Assembly: GCA_964462125.1 (NCBI GenBank)
Contig: CAYWXT010000027.1
Location: forward strand, 1-33,085
Direction of reading: 5' to 3'
Source: JAWLFY01 sp964462125
GTDB lineage: Bacteria > Planctomycetota > Planctomycetia > Pirellulales > Pirellulaceae
DNA: 33,085 bases
The notes beneath the pieces are model-generated. The model did not search any database. It was not told where the DNA came from and saw only the letters and a list, made by a program, of their open reading frames with translations. The translations under genes and the position numbers were made by a program. Each line of letters begins with the position of its first letter. Position 1 is the first letter of the stretch. Of the stretch, positions 1-7,815 are shown piece after piece.

Positions 1-2
1 TC

Positions 3-926
3 CCAGGACGCAGCCCACCCCTCCCGACACCACCGAGAAGCGGATCGAGGCAATTGAACGGGGTGCCCCCGCACAACATCGTCGGCGAGCCGTGCAAACG
101 GGACACTGCGCCCTGCATCGGGTTGGCAGCCGCGATCGTCTCCCAGCAGGATCCGCAAGCCACGATGCTGGTCATGCCTTCGGACCACGTGATCACCAAC
201 CGACAAGCGTTCACCGATGCTGTGAAGGCGGCGGAACAGCTGGTGGAGGACGACCCTGAGCGGATCGTGACGTTCGGGATCCGCCCGACCTATCCCGCCG
301 AATCGTTTGGCTACATCGAGCGCAGCGATGCGATCTCCGCCAAGGGAGCGTCCGCGTTTCAGGTCGCGCGGTTCCGCGAAAAACCGGATCGTGCGACGGC
401 GGAGCAGTACCTGGGGAGGGGGACGTTTTATTGGAACAGTGGGATTTTTGTTTGGCGTGCCGCAACCATCCTGGATGCCCTGCAACGATTTGAACCGGAG
501 ATGTTCGGTCACCTGCAAACGATTGCAAATACCGTCGGCACCGACGCCTTCCAAGGAACGTTGGAACGAGAGTTCGCCGCGATCGAGGGCAAGTCGATCG
601 ATTATGCCGTGATGGAGCGTTACCCCAAGGTCATTGTCATCGAGGCCCCATTTCCCTGGGACGACGTCGGCAGCTGGCAAGCTCTCGCGCGGTTGCAACC
701 GGCGGACGAACAGGGCAACACCATCGTTGGCAGCCACGTCGGGATCGATACCCAAAACACGATCGTCTATGGCGAGCCAGGACACACAATCGTCACCATC
801 GACGTCAAGAACTTGATCGTGGTGCAAACCGCCGACGCAACCCTGGTGGCATCCAAGGAGTCGGAAGAGCGCGTTCGCGAAGCGGTCCAGGAACTCGAAG
901 CCCGCAAGCTCAAGGAACTGCTCTGA
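3..926 (+). CDS. manC: Mannose-1-phosphate guanylyltransferase (5' partial)
   Basis: The enzyme makes GDP-mannose from mannose-1-phosphate and GTP in the cytoplasm, feeding polysaccharide and glycan synthesis. Counting from a TTG at 54, the visible family motifs are EPCKRDTAP (12-20), PSDH (42-45), FREKP (107-111), YWNSGIF (126-132), SIDYAVME (181-188) and WDDVGSW (202-208), followed by GNTIV. The protein ends soon after the nucleotidyltransferase region, so it is the short form without a fused phosphomannose isomerase domain. The family normally has about 350 residues and begins with a GGSGTRLWP-type nucleotide-binding loop. That loop is missing here, and the frame stays open to the left edge of the window, so the true start lies outside and the TTG at 54 is not a credible start. 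The first 50 bases do not resemble the family clearly, so the reading frame at the extreme edge is uncertain. Confidence 0.9.
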   Translation, partial: PGRSPPLPTPPRSGSRQLNGVPPHNIVGEPCKRDTAPCIGLAAAIVSQQDPQATMLVMPSDHVITNRQAFTDAVKAAEQLVEDDPERIVTFGIRPTYPAESFGYIERSDAISAKGASAFQVARFREKPDRATAEQYLGRGTFYWNSGIFVWRAATILDALQRFEPEMFGHLQTIANTVGTDAFQGTLEREFAAIEGKSIDYAVMERYPKVIVIEAPFPWDDVGSWQALARLQPADEQGNTIVGSHVGIDTQNTIVYGEPGHTIVTIDVKNLIVVQTADATLVASKESEERVREAVQELEARKLKELL

Positions 927-1095
927 GAGACGCGCTCCCGGGAGGCGATCGGTTGCTTTCGTGTTCGGCTTGGAGTTTAATCCAAGCTTCCTCGTCATCC
1001 GATCGACAATCCTTTCCGTGGGTGTGTTCGGCAATCGGGATGGCGATTGGCGCCGAGGCTTGAGCTGACCCCATAAAAGACGGGATGGAGCACGG

Positions 1096-2172
1096 ATGCA
1101 GACGTCGATCATGGGGCTGTGGCGACAATGCTGGCTCAGGCGGGGGCTTCGCTCGGCACGCCACCGTTGCGAGTATTGGGGTTTGATCTGGTTGGTCCGG
1201 GGGATTCCCATGCTCTCACGAACGTGGGTGTTGCGATTGGCCAGTGTTGTCGGCCGGGTCGCCTATTGGGTGGACGGTAGCGGCCGCCGCTTGGCGTATG
1301 AGAACCTGTCGTTGGCGGTCGAGCACGGCGGGTTGGACTTGGCCGGCCGCACTCCCCGCGATGTCATCTGTGCGTCCTACGCGAACTTCGCCCGCAACTT
1401 TCTCGATCTCTTTTGGTTCGCCGGTTTGACGGCGGAGCAGGTCTGGAAGTGGGTGGAGGTTGAGGGGAGCGAGACTCTGCAGCAGCGGGCGCGGGGTTCC
1501 CGGGGAGCGATTCACGTCACCGCGCATTTCGGGATGTTTGAATTATCGAGTCTCATCGTCGGATTCCTCGGCTTGCCGCTTCACATCGTGGCCAGGGATT
1601 TCCGCAACGTTCAGCTGACGGAAGTTTTTAGTCGCGCGCGGGAATCGAGCGGGCACCGCGTGCACCACCGTAACGGCGTGATGCTGAAGCTGCTGCGACT
1701 GTTGCGCAACGGGGGGCATGTGGCGATGCTGCCCGACTTGTCGGTCCCGCCTCAGGGCGCCGCAACGATCATCCATCTGTTCGGTATCCCCGCCTCGGTG
1801 ACCGCCCTGCACGTGGAACTCTCCAAACGCTGCGCGGTACCGATCATCGCGGCAGTCTGTGAACCCATCGAGGACGGCAAGACCAAACTGAGGATCTTGG
1901 ATGTATTCGACCCGCCGGCGGATGGGTCCCGCCGTGGCAGCCGAGTGAAACGGCGCGAGATGACTCAGCGGATTTGGGATCGCTTCGAGACGGCGATCCA
2001 CCGGCGCCCGGAACTGTGGCTGTGGATGTATCGGCACTGGAAGTTCCGCCCCCTCGATGCGACTCCGGAGAGTGATACGAAAAGTTCGGAAGTTCCGGCG
2101 GAAACAGTCCACTATCCGAGCTACGCCGTGCCGAATGCGGAGTTTGGACGCCGCTGCGAAAGCCCGGGGTAA
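1096..2172 (+). CDS. LpxL/HtrB-family lysophospholipid (lipid A) acyltransferase
   Basis: Members of this family transfer an acyl chain from acyl-ACP to a lipid A precursor or a related lipid at the inner face of the cytoplasmic membrane. The 358-residue protein has the catalytic H-x4-E motif as HFGMFE (144-149), a conserved Asp in the MLPDLS segment (214), and the family C-terminal signature PELWLWMYRHWKFRP near residues 309-323. A hydrophobic stretch at about 28-55 probably associates with the membrane. The start ATG at 1096 has GGAG at 1087-1090 five bases upstream; an ATG at 1111 is an alternative. The tail after residue 325 is polar and not part of the family core. The gene lies 169 bp after the GDP-mannose gene, consistent with an envelope-synthesis neighbourhood. 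The exact acyl acceptor cannot be told from sequence. Confidence 0.88.
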   Translation: MQTSIMGLWRQCWLRRGLRSARHRCEYWGLIWLVRGIPMLSRTWVLRLASVVGRVAYWVDGSGRRLAYENLSLAVEHGGLDLAGRTPRDVICASYANFARNFLDLFWFAGLTAEQVWKWVEVEGSETLQQRARGSRGAIHVTAHFGMFELSSLIVGFLGLPLHIVARDFRNVQLTEVFSRARESSGHRVHHRNGVMLKLLRLLRNGGHVAMLPDLSVPPQGAATIIHLFGIPASVTALHVELSKRCAVPIIAAVCEPIEDGKTKLRILDVFDPPADGSRRGSRVKRREMTQRIWDRFETAIHRRPELWLWMYRHWKFRPLDATPESDTKSSEVPAETVHYPSYAVPNAEFGRRCESPG

Positions 2173-2204
2173 TCCTGGGTGAATCCCGCATCGCGCATCA
2201 CCGC

Positions 2205-2278
2205 CCCGGCTTTGCGGGGAGGTCGCCATCGTTTGCCGAGGGGGGGCTTGCTTGACGGCTCTTGCCCGCAAAGCCGGG
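2205..2278. repeat. Perfect 14-bp inverted repeat, 46-bp loop
   Basis: CCCGGCTTTGCGGG at 2205-2218 is the exact reverse complement of CCCGCAAAGCCGGG at 2265-2278. The arms can pair into a GC-rich stem just downstream of the acyltransferase stop. No T-run follows, so it is not a classical intrinsic terminator. Its right arm overlaps the first three bases of the adjacent 15-bp tandem repeat. The left arm also contains a small nested hairpin (CCCCG 2204-2208 with CGGGG 2215-2219). Together with the tandem repeat it accounts for most of the recognisable structure in the 376-bp gap 2173-2548; no gene is credible there. Confidence 0.8.
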
Positions 2279-2335
2279 TACGAGGGAATCGGGTACGAGG
2301 GAATTGGGTACGAGGGGATTGGGTACGAGGGGATT
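2276..2335. repeat. Four tandem 15-bp repeats (GGGTACGAGGGAATC type)
   Basis: Units start at 2276, 2291, 2306 and 2321. They read GGGTACGAGGGAATC, GGGTACGAGGGAATT, GGGTACGAGGGGATT and GGGTACGAGGGGATT, so neighbours differ by at most one base. Because 15 is a multiple of three, the repeat keeps reading frames open on both strands: it would read GYEGI four times on + and a repeated YPIPS on -. These are probably by-products, because the downstream gene has a good signal-peptide start at 2549 and the predicted upstream extension looks like no known protein. Confidence 0.9.
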
Positions 2336-2548
2336 GAGAGCCGCTGCGCGGGCAAACGACCCGTTTTCGGGGAGTCTCGACGCGAGGGCAATTTCGGCGA
2401 GAAACGCTTGGCGCCGGCGGTCCGGAAGTCGACACTAGAGGCGTCTCGGTCGGCGCGGCCATTGCCCACCGACGATGTCGACGCCCCGGTCGATGTCCTC
2501 CCACCCCGCCTCATTCCCACCCGCTCCTTCTCTCTTGGACCCCTTGTG

Positions 2549-5500
2549 ATGCGAATGATTGGTCAAGTATCGACCCGTTTCGGGCTCGTCCCTCCGGTTG
2601 TTGGGACCCTGGCGGCCTGGTTCGCCTGGGCGGCGTGTTTCCATGTCGCCGCCTCGGCCGCCGATTGGCCGATGTTTCGCTACGATGCCGGTCGGTCGGC
2701 GGCGTCGCCAGATCGCTTGCCCGATGAATTGCACCACCAGTGGACACGGGTGGGAAGCGAGCGGGTTCAGGCGTGGGATGACCCGTTGAACCTCGACTTG
2801 ATGACCTACGACCGGGTCTTTGAACCGGTCGTGATGGACGGTCGGCTCTTCGTCGGTGACAGCGAGCGGGACTCGCTGTCGGCGGTCGACATTGAAGACG
2901 GCCGCGAACTCTGGACGTTCTTCACCGATGCCCCCGTTCGGCTCGCGCCGGTGGCATGGCAGGGGATGGTGTTCGTCACCAGCGACGATGGCTTTCTGTA
3001 CTGCCTCGATGCAGAAACAGGGACTTTACGGTGGCGGTTTCGCGGCGGGGCGAGTGCTCGGAAGTTAATCGGCAACCGGCGTTTGGTATCTGCCTGGCCG
3101 GCCCGGGGCGGGGCGGTAATCCGCGACGGCAAGGTCTACTTCGCCGCCAGCATTTGGCCCTTCATGGGGACGTTCATCTATGCCCTGGACGCCCGCAGCG
3201 GGGAGATCGTGTGGGTGAACGACTCGGCCGGATCGAGCTATATCAAGCAACCTCACAGTGCTCCATCGTTCGCTGGCGTGGCGCCCCAAGGTTCATTGGT
3301 GGCCACCGAAAACGATTTGATTGTTCCCGGAGGACGTTCGGTCCCGGCGGTGTTCGATCGCCAATCCGGAGAACTGCGTTACTTTGAACTGAACGCCGGT
3401 GGTAAGGGCACCGGCGGTTCGTTCGTGATCGCCAACGACGATGCCTTCTTTGTCCACACCCGGCGGAAGGGCGTGCGGGAATTCAAGCTTGCCGATGGGA
3501 CGAAAACGTCCTTCCAACCCAACGAACCGGTCCTGCATGGCGAGTTGGCCTATTCCGCGGAATCGGACAAACAGGGGGCTCCGGCCGTCCGCGCCTACGA
3601 CGAACAACGAGAGGTCGTGTGGGAGGTTGCCGCCGATGGTCAAGGCGATTTGATCATGGCTGGTGACAGGCTGTACGCCGCCGGGAAGGAGGGGATCACC
3701 GCGATTCAGTTGCCGGCGGAGACAGACTCCGGCGAACCTTCCACACCGCGCGTTGTTGGAAACTGGCAGGTGGAGGGCCAGGTCGAGCGGTTGTTGGCAG
3801 CGGGCGATCGGTTGTTTGCCGTCACCCTCGAAGGCGACCTGCTCGCCTTTGGGGCAGAATCCGTTTCGGAACCACGGACCATGGACGATCAGCCGTCGAC
3901 GCTGACCGCACCGACCGGCGCCACCGAGGTCGCCGATCGGCTGCTGGAATCAGGCGACGCCGATGGTTACGCCCTCTGGTACGGAGCAGCCGATGAGCCG
4001 CTGGTCACCGCTGTGGCAGATCGCTCACCGTTTGTCCAACTGGCGGTCGTCGACACCGACCGCGAGCGCGTCGACCGGTTCCGTAAACGTCTGGACGAGG
4101 CTGGCCGTTACGGCTCGGTGACCGTGCATCAGGCAACCCCTCGCGAATTCGACGCCGCACCCTACCTGGCAAAGATGGTCTTCGTCGACCAGGCCCAGAG
4201 TCCGGGACTGGTCCGCGATCTGGAAACGCTCCGCTCCGTTTACCAGTCCGTGCGGCCCTATGGCGGTCTTCTGCATTTGGTCGCGCGGGAGGAAGTTCGG
4301 CAGTCGATTGCCGACCGCGTCACAGCAGCCGGGTTGGAGCAGGCGAATGTTGAAATCGGGCCCGACGGGGTGATCGTGACCCGTGTCGGGGCGCTCCCCG
4401 GAGCTGCGAATTGGACGCACCAAAACGGTGACATCGCGAACACGAGAAAGTCGAACGACAGCCGCGTGAAGCTGCCGCTGGGGATCCTTTGGTTCGGGGG
4501 CACCAGCAACATGGACGTCCTGCCGCGACACGGCCATGGACCACCGCAACAAGTCGTCGACGGCCGGCTGTTTGTCCAGGGAATCGACCTGCTCAGCGCC
4601 CGAGATGTCTACACCGGCCGCTTGCTCTGGCAGCGTGAATTCGATGACCTGGGAACCTTTGACGTTTATTTCGATGCCACCTACAAAGATACGCCCCTGG
4701 AGACCGCCTACAACCAAGTGCATATCCCCGGGTCCAATGCTCGCGGGACGAACTTTGTGGTCACCGCGGACCGGCTTTACCTCGTTGAGGGAGCGGTGTG
4801 TCACGTGCTCGATCCGGCGACCGGGGAATCGCTTGGCGAAATTGAGCTGCCGCAGGAAGACCCGGAGAACCCGCAAGAATGGGGTTACCTCGGAGTCTAT
4901 GACGATGTCTTGATCGGCGGGCTCGGGTTTGCCCGTTACCGAGACCGGTTGGGGTTGTCGTTTGAGGAAGAGGACTCCGAGCTGCGGCGCAACAAAGCCG
5001 GTTTCGGTTCCAAAAGTCTGGATCGCGCCGGCAGCTTGGCATTGGTCGGGTTCGACCGCAAAACAGGGGAGCAGCTGTGGCGGATCGACTCTCGGCACAG
5101 TTTTTGGAACAACGGCGTCGTCGCCGGTAACGGACGGATCTACGCCCTGGACAAGAACCCGCGGCCGGTCGATGCGAAACTTCGCCGCCGTGGCAGGTCG
5201 GTCCCGGAGGACTACCGCATCGTCTGTCTCGATGCCCGCACCGGTGAGACGCAGTGGCAGGTGGAGGACGGCATCTTCGGGACTTGGCTCGGATATTCCG
5301 CCGACCATGACCTGCTGCTGCAAGCCGGTGCAGCCGCCAGCGATCGGCTCTCGGTGGAAGCCGACCGCGGGATGACGGTCTACGACGGGAAGGACGGGTC
5401 GGTGAAATGGTCCCAGCCCGATTTGAAGTACTCCGGCCCCTGTATCCTGCACAACGATCTGATCATCACCAACGCGAACTCCTATCGCGAATCGGCCGGT

Positions 5501-6397
5501 GCGTTTGATTTGGCCACGGGAGAGCCCCACTTGATCACCAACCCGCTGACCGGCGAGCAGGAGCATTGGAAACTCAAGCGGGCCTACGGCTGCAATACGA
5601 TTCTCGCCAGCGAGAACATGCTCACCTTCCGTTCCGGGGCCGCCGGGTTCTATGACCTGACCAACCATAGTGGGACCGGAAACTTTGGTGGTTTCAAGTC
5701 AGGCTGTACGGCGAACTTGATCGCCGCCGGGGGAGTCTTGAACGCTCCGGACTATACCCGCACGTGCAGCTGTGCCTACCAAAACCAAACATCGCTGGCG
5801 ATGGTTCACATGCCGGAAATCGAAACGTGGACCGTCAATCATCAAGCCGAAATGGCCGCGGACGGGCGGCCGATCGAACAACTGGGGATCAATTTCGCCG
5901 CCCCGGGGCACCGTCGCAGCAGTGAAGGGGTGCTGTGGATCGAGGCCCCGACCGTCGCGGGCGAGAGGTCGCCGGTGGAGGTCGAGATTCATCGTTCACC
6001 ACGTCAATTCGCCCGCCATTCCTCCGTGTTTCCCGACTCCCAATACGCCTGGGTCTTCGCCTCGGGGCTCGAAGGGGAGGTCGACGTTCAAATGGCGACG
6101 ACCCTGGGGAAGGGGGATGATTCCGACGCGGGTGATCCCGCCGAATCGACGGAACCGGTAGAATACCGCATACGGTTGTTCTTCGGCCTGCCCGAAGTTG
6201 GCACCAGCCCCGGCGCCCGCAGCTTTGATGTGATGCTGGATGACGAAACGGTGTTGTCGGACGTGACGCTCCGGGACGGGGAGACGTCGATTCAGGAAGT
6301 TTCTCCGCGACCGCTCGATGCGACGGTGCGGATTCGTCTCGTCGGCAAGCAGGGGACGCCGGTGTTGTCCGGAGTCGAACTGAGACGCGTCCGCTAA
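2549..6397 (+). CDS. Secreted PQQ-like beta-propeller protein with Rossmann-like insert and malectin-like C-terminus
   Basis: I chose the ATG at 2549 because it gives a clean signal peptide (hydrophobic core about residues 12-34, likely cleavage after AASA at 37). The frame is open back to 2252, but that stretch is repeat-derived. The mature protein opens with DWPMFRYDAGRS, the usual first strand of planctomycete PQQ/BamB-like propellers, and many blades carry the LDAxTGxxxW-type pattern (for example LDARSGEIVW, LDARTGETQW). Residues about 456-617 break the propeller with a Rossmann-like segment (LWYGAADEPLVTAV, then AVVDTDRERVDRF, then MVFVDQ) resembling a degenerate class I methyltransferase. 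The propeller resumes at NWTHQNGD (about 620). A Cys-containing segment near 1052-1075 (SGCTANL, then TRTCSCAYQNQT) follows. The last 75 residues resemble a malectin-like lectin domain. No enzyme activity can be assigned. It lies 34 bp ahead of the ABC gene run. Confidence 0.85.
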   Translation: MRMIGQVSTRFGLVPPVVGTLAAWFAWAACFHVAASAADWPMFRYDAGRSAASPDRLPDELHHQWTRVGSERVQAWDDPLNLDLMTYDRVFEPVVMDGRLFVGDSERDSLSAVDIEDGRELWTFFTDAPVRLAPVAWQGMVFVTSDDGFLYCLDAETGTLRWRFRGGASARKLIGNRRLVSAWPARGGAVIRDGKVYFAASIWPFMGTFIYALDARSGEIVWVNDSAGSSYIKQPHSAPSFAGVAPQGSLVATENDLIVPGGRSVPAVFDRQSGELRYFELNAGGKGTGGSFVIANDDAFFVHTRRKGVREFKLADGTKTSFQPNEPVLHGELAYSAESDKQGAPAVRAYDEQREVVWEVAADGQGDLIMAGDRLYAAGKEGITAIQLPAETDSGEPSTPRVVGNWQVEGQVERLLAAGDRLFAVTLEGDLLAFGAESVSEPRTMDDQPSTLTAPTGATEVADRLLESGDADGYALWYGAADEPLVTAVADRSPFVQLAVVDTDRERVDRFRKRLDEAGRYGSVTVHQATPREFDAAPYLAKMVFVDQAQSPGLVRDLETLRSVYQSVRPYGGLLHLVAREEVRQSIADRVTAAGLEQANVEIGPDGVIVTRVGALPGAANWTHQNGDIANTRKSNDSRVKLPLGILWFGGTSNMDVLPRHGHGPPQQVVDGRLFVQGIDLLSARDVYTGRLLWQREFDDLGTFDVYFDATYKDTPLETAYNQVHIPGSNARGTNFVVTADRLYLVEGAVCHVLDPATGESLGEIELPQEDPENPQEWGYLGVYDDVLIGGLGFARYRDRLGLSFEEEDSELRRNKAGFGSKSLDRAGSLALVGFDRKTGEQLWRIDSRHSFWNNGVVAGNGRIYALDKNPRPVDAKLRRRGRSVPEDYRIVCLDARTGETQWQVEDGIFGTWLGYSADHDLLLQAGAAASDRLSVEADRGMTVYDGKDGSVKWSQPDLKYSGPCILHNDLIITNANSYRESAGAFDLATGEPHLITNPLTGEQEHWKLKRAYGCNTILASENMLTFRSGAAGFYDLTNHSGTGNFGGFKSGCTANLIAAGGVLNAPDYTRTCSCAYQNQTSLAMVHMPEIETWTVNHQAEMAADGRPIEQLGINFAAPGHRRSSEGVLWIEAPTVAGERSPVEVEIHRSPRQFARHSSVFPDSQYAWVFASGLEGEVDVQMATTLGKGDDSDAGDPAESTEPVEYRIRLFFGLPEVGTSPGARSFDVMLDDETVLSDVTLRDGETSIQEVSPRPLDATVRIRLVGKQGTPVLSGVELRRVR

Positions 6398-6431
6398 AAC
6401 TCGAGTACCCGCAATTGTGTGGACCCTTGCC

Positions 6432-7814
6432 ATGACCGCTTTCAGTAAACGCGTGTGGCTCTTCGGTGCCCTGGCCCTCGTGCCAGCCGCCCTGATGGCC
6501 TGTTCCGTTCCGGTTTTCCAATACGCGCTCGACCATTGGCGCCCCGACGACTACCAGGTGTTCGTCTATCACGACCAAGAGCTGAGCGAACAGGACCAAG
6601 CACGGCTGCAGGACGTTCGCGATCAGGCCGCCGCCGCCGGGGCGAATCTCCAGCTCCGCACGATCGACCTGCGAGAGGAGCTCGACTCCGCCGATCGGCA
6701 GCGGTGGGAGCATGTCTCAGCCCTCAGCGACCAGGACCAAGACGACCAGGACCAGGACCAAGGCGATGCCGCATTGCCGAGGATGGTCGTCAATCTGCCC
6801 GCCAACGTGGCCGGTGGTGAGGCGATCGTGGGCACCGCCGCATGGAATGACGAGGAGGTTGAGCGGCTGATCGACTCACCGGCCCGCATCGAGCTCGGGG
6901 AGCGGCTGATCGAGGGGGAGGTCGTTTGGGTGTATCTCGAATCGGGCAGCGCCGCCGATGACGAGATCCGGTTCGAACTGCTCCGGGGCGAGTTGGACAA
7001 GCAGCAGCAAACACTCGAGCTGCCGGAGATCGACCCTGACGACTTGGACGAACTCTCCGGCGATGCGGAGGAGCTCGCGGTTCGCTTCTCCGCGATGCGA
7101 ATCTCGCGAGACGATCCAGCCGAGAAGTGGTTCCGCGAGATGCTGCTTTCCACTGAGCCGGATCTGCGGGACGAGGAGTTGGTCGATCAGGCGATGGTCT
7201 TTCCCGTCTTCGGGCGGGGCCGAGCGCTCTATGCATTGGTCGGCGACGGCATCAATCCCGACGTGATCCAGGAAGCGGCGGTCTTTCTGACGGGGGCCTG
7301 CCAGTGCACCGTCAAGGCGGAGAACCCCGGTGTCGATTTGCTGCTGCCGGTCCGCTGGGATCAATACATCCAACCGCCGGAGCCGGACGCGGTCGACCTT
7401 CCCTTGGTCGGGCTCGCCGGAATGGTTTCCGATGACTCGGACGAGACCACTGGGGAACCCGGCGCCCAATTGGCTTCGGCGGATCGACCGGAGACGTCCG
7501 ACGCGGCGTCGGAAGCGTCGGCTGCCGCCGCGGTTGCCTCGAATTCGAGTCCGCAGGAATCTGGCAGCCGGCAGGAATCTGGCAGCACCGTGCCATCTGA
7601 AAGCACAGCGCCAATCGACGCCCCGGCGTCCGCGACCGAGGAGAGTGCGGAGGGATCGCCAGCACGTGAGGCATCGTCGGCAGGTTCGGCCACGGTTGTC
7701 GCGATCGAGGGTCCTGATTGGCTCCGTTGGCTGCCGTGGGGTGTCCTTGCGACGCTCGGGCTGATCGTGCTCATTTCCGGTATCACGCTGATGCGCCGTC
7801 AGGAGAGGTCGTAG
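6432..7814 (+). CDS. Exported membrane-anchored protein of unknown function, linked to ABC genes
   Basis: I do not recognise a characterised family. The ATG at 6432 is preferred over a GTG at 6417. The 460-residue product starts with an export signal ending in LMACSVPVF; Cys24 sits in a weak lipobox, so it could be a lipoprotein or an uncleaved anchor. The C-terminus has one transmembrane helix (about 436-454) followed by RRQERS, which puts the bulk outside the cytoplasm. The central part includes VVWVYLESGS, a PVFGRGRAL segment and a CxC pair (Cys290, Cys292) in GACQCTVK. A Ser/Ala/Glu-rich linker lies before the helix. An Asp-Gln run near residues 100-112 comes from a hexamer repeat. The next gene begins one base after this stop, so this is probably an accessory subunit of the downstream transporter. 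The CxC pair could bind metal, but that is conjecture. Confidence 0.75.
   Translation: MTAFSKRVWLFGALALVPAALMACSVPVFQYALDHWRPDDYQVFVYHDQELSEQDQARLQDVRDQAAAAGANLQLRTIDLREELDSADRQRWEHVSALSDQDQDDQDQDQGDAALPRMVVNLPANVAGGEAIVGTAAWNDEEVERLIDSPARIELGERLIEGEVVWVYLESGSAADDEIRFELLRGELDKQQQTLELPEIDPDDLDELSGDAEELAVRFSAMRISRDDPAEKWFREMLLSTEPDLRDEELVDQAMVFPVFGRGRALYALVGDGINPDVIQEAAVFLTGACQCTVKAENPGVDLLLPVRWDQYIQPPEPDAVDLPLVGLAGMVSDDSDETTGEPGAQLASADRPETSDAASEASAAAAVASNSSPQESGSRQESGSTVPSESTAPIDAPASATEESAEGSPAREASSAGSATVVAIEGPDWLRWLPWGVLATLGLIVLISGITLMRRQERS
6729..6761 (+). repeat. GACCAG/GACCAA hexamer repeat inside a gene
   Basis: Five copies of GACCAG or GACCAA with one extra GAC triplet encode an Asp-Gln run in the exported protein. 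The array stays in frame and looks like slippage-prone low-complexity sequence. Confidence 0.75.
7551..7586 (+). repeat. 18-bp tandem duplication inside a gene
   Basis: GCAGGAATCTGGCAGC occurs at 7553-7568 and 7571-7586, a period of 18 bp. It encodes QESGS twice in the flexible linker before the C-terminal helix of the exported protein. Confidence 0.75.
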
Positions 7815-7815
7815 G

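Noticed and set aside
1..53. Possible frameshift in the guanylyltransferase gene near the left edge
   Set aside because: The first 50 bases match the family poorly in any frame, but with so little sequence an edge effect cannot be told from a real frameshift.
1543..2520. Long - strand frame of 325 residues with repeated YPIPS
   Set aside because: It lies opposite the acyltransferase gene and the tandem repeat; its composition is Arg/Pro-rich and its repeats are a by-product of the 15-bp array.
4025..5668. 547-residue - strand frame
   Set aside because: It is fully opposite the beta-propeller gene, which has clear domain motifs. High GC at third positions opens such mirror frames.
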